Shown here one piece after another: positions 32,695-33,602 of a stretch of DNA of 33,602 nucleotides (within the stretch, counting starts at the first letter, position 1; each line of letters starts with the position of its first letter). The stretch is taken from positions 1-33,602 of the forward strand of contig CAIQJJ010000772.1 in the NCBI GenBank assembly GCA_903872065.1, given 5' to 3'. Below the pieces are notes generated by a model. That model saw only the letters and a list, made by a program, of their open reading frames with translations, was not told the origin of the DNA and did not search any database. The position numbers and the translations under genes were made by a program. The stretch comes from an uncultured Anaerolineales bacterium (GTDB lineage Bacteria > Chloroflexota > Anaerolineae > Anaerolineales > UBA4823).

Positions 32695-33602
32695 ATGAGC
32701 GAGATCAAGCTCTATCCATATCAAAAACGCGTGGCGAGTTTAATTCTGAGCGGAAAAAACGTGATTTTGCAGGCCCCCACCGGCGCGGGAAAGACCACCG
32801 CCGCCTTACAGCCATTCTTGCAGGCCTGGAATGCAGAATTCAACGATTCATTCCCCACCAAGTGCATTTATACCGTACCTATGCGCATCCTGGCGCATCA
32901 ATTCGTACTGGAATACGAAAAGCGCGCCGATTCGATCAGCCGGCGTTCGCGCCGCAAACTGGATGTCCGTATCCAAACGGGCGAGGAGCCGAAGGATAAA
33001 GAGTTTGAAGGCGACCTTATCTTTTGCACCATCGATCAGTTTCTCAGCAGCTTTTTGACCATGCCTTATGGCCTCTCCAGGCGACTGGCCAACCTGAACG
33101 CCGGGGCAGCGGTGGGCAGTTACCTGGTGTTTGACGAGTTTCATCTGCTTGACCCTGAATCTACCCTGCCCTCCACCTGGTACGCCATCAAACAACTGAG
33201 CAAAGTTGCGCCAGTGCTGCTAATGACAGCCACCTTCAGCAAATCCATGCTGGAGGCGCTGGCGCAGGATTTGAAAGCCGAAATCGTCACCGTGCCGCCC
33301 GACGAGGCACGCGAAATTGAAAGCCGCATCCCCACCCCCCTGCCACGACAGCGCGCCTGGCGCGCGGCAGAAAACTTACTCTCGGCGGAGGCGATTTTAG
33401 AAAAACACCGGACGCGTTCACTGGTGTTGTGCAATACGGTTCAACGGGCGCAAAATCTATACAGCGACCTCAAACAAAAGATCGAGGGCGAAAACAAAGC
33501 CATCCGGTTGATCCTGCTGCACAGCCGCTTTTTGCGCGAAGACCGCCGCCGCATCGAAAATGAACTGCGCCGGCTGTTTGGCCAAAAAGCGGAAAGCGAC
33601 CA
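32695..33602 (+). CDS. cas3: CRISPR-associated helicase Cas3 (3' truncated by window edge)
   Basis: The open frame starts MSEIKLYPYQKRVASLILSG and continues through the right edge (302 residues visible). Helicase motifs: Walker A APTGAGKT, VFDEFHLL (DEFH in place of the usual DExH/D), TATFS (motif III-like), and the start of the second RecA domain SLVLCNTVQRAQNLY with LLHSRF. Cas3 unwinds and, with its HD domain, degrades DNA recruited by Cascade. No HD domain precedes the helicase, so it must be C-terminal or separate. GGAGG is nine bases upstream of ATG 32695, and the preceding stop is 3 bases away, so it is coupled to the cas8b-like gene. Confidence 0.9.
   Translation, partial: MSEIKLYPYQKRVASLILSGKNVILQAPTGAGKTTAALQPFLQAWNAEFNDSFPTKCIYTVPMRILAHQFVLEYEKRADSISRRSRRKLDVRIQTGEEPKDKEFEGDLIFCTIDQFLSSFLTMPYGLSRRLANLNAGAAVGSYLVFDEFHLLDPESTLPSTWYAIKQLSKVAPVLLMTATFSKSMLEALAQDLKAEIVTVPPDEAREIESRIPTPLPRQRAWRAAENLLSAEAILEKHRTRSLVLCNTVQRAQNLYSDLKQKIEGENKAIRLILLHSRFLREDRRRIENELRRLFGQKAESD

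Noticed and set aside
32651-32698. 15-codon ORF MQKITVADFFGGTKQ overlapping the cas3 start
   Set aside because: Too short to judge and lies within the cas8b-like coding end; no ribosome site of its own. It could be a deletion scar but nothing supports a gene.
22630-33602. CRISPR array or leader within the cas region
   Set aside because: No regularly spaced direct repeats of 25-40 bp were seen; arrays and the adaptation genes must lie outside the window.

Overview
The window is about 33.6 kb of bacterial chromosome, roughly 55-60 % G+C by eye. The gene set best fits a member of the Chloroflexota, probably class Anaerolineae. It has a split, archaeal-type glutamate synthase, an archaeal-type aspartate-semialdehyde dehydrogenase, a selenocysteine-containing SelD, a bactofilin, FabI, several apparently leaderless promoters and a mixed type III-B/I-B CRISPR region. 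This placement is inferred from gene content, not from a marker-gene tree. No rRNA, tRNA or CRISPR array was recognised.

Left part (1-12,002) is mostly housekeeping. In order: the tail of an unidentified gene, an Fe-S type Rrf2 regulator, urocanate hydratase (hutU), and a DUF234-type ATPase with a nuclease-like C-terminus behind a palindromic AT-rich promoter region. A convergent DEAD-box RNA helicase follows, with a long, heavily structured leader. Then come a leaderless 3-methyladenine DNA glycosylase, fabI, a bactofilin, and a minus-strand operon selD - deaminase - zinc-ribbon membrane protein. A leaderless GNAT acetyltransferase and a small SWIM zinc-finger protein close the block; the latter is preceded by a complete promoter-to-terminator RNA unit. 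The selD reading frame begins upstream of an in-frame UGA, and a bacterial-type SECIS hairpin lies downstream of that UGA.

Middle part (12,102-22,541) is a long minus-strand nitrogen/amino-acid block, read from 22.5 kb leftwards: a leader peptide and attenuator-like terminator, glutamate synthase amidotransferase, ferredoxin-containing FMN synthase subunit, a GXGXG domain fused to a GltD-like flavoprotein and ferredoxin, glutamate dehydrogenase, a PEP/pyruvate-binding protein without recognisable phosphotransfer domains, and asd. Perfect hairpins punctuate the intergenic gaps. The leader shows a 24-codon ORF, an antiterminator segment that overlaps the leader stop codon, and a strong terminator, arranged like a classical attenuator.

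Right part (22,630-33,602) is a CRISPR-Cas region with lower G+C in several genes (notably cmr1 and the second CARF gene). A CARF (NE0113/Csm6-like) protein with a LuxR-type helix-turn-helix comes first, then cmr1 to cmr6 tightly coupled. Cmr2/Cas10 lacks an HD nuclease domain but keeps the GGDD cyclase motif. Next are a CARF protein with a probable RelE-like C-terminus, broken by one extra base in a G6 run, then Csx15 (predicted ring nuclease), a shortened Cas8b1/Cst1-like protein with eroded zinc motifs, and the start of cas3 running off the edge. Taken together, the type III-B complex looks able to make cyclic oligoadenylate but not to cut DNA through an HD domain. The only intact visible signal-sensing output is a putative transcription factor, because the RelE-like effector is interrupted.
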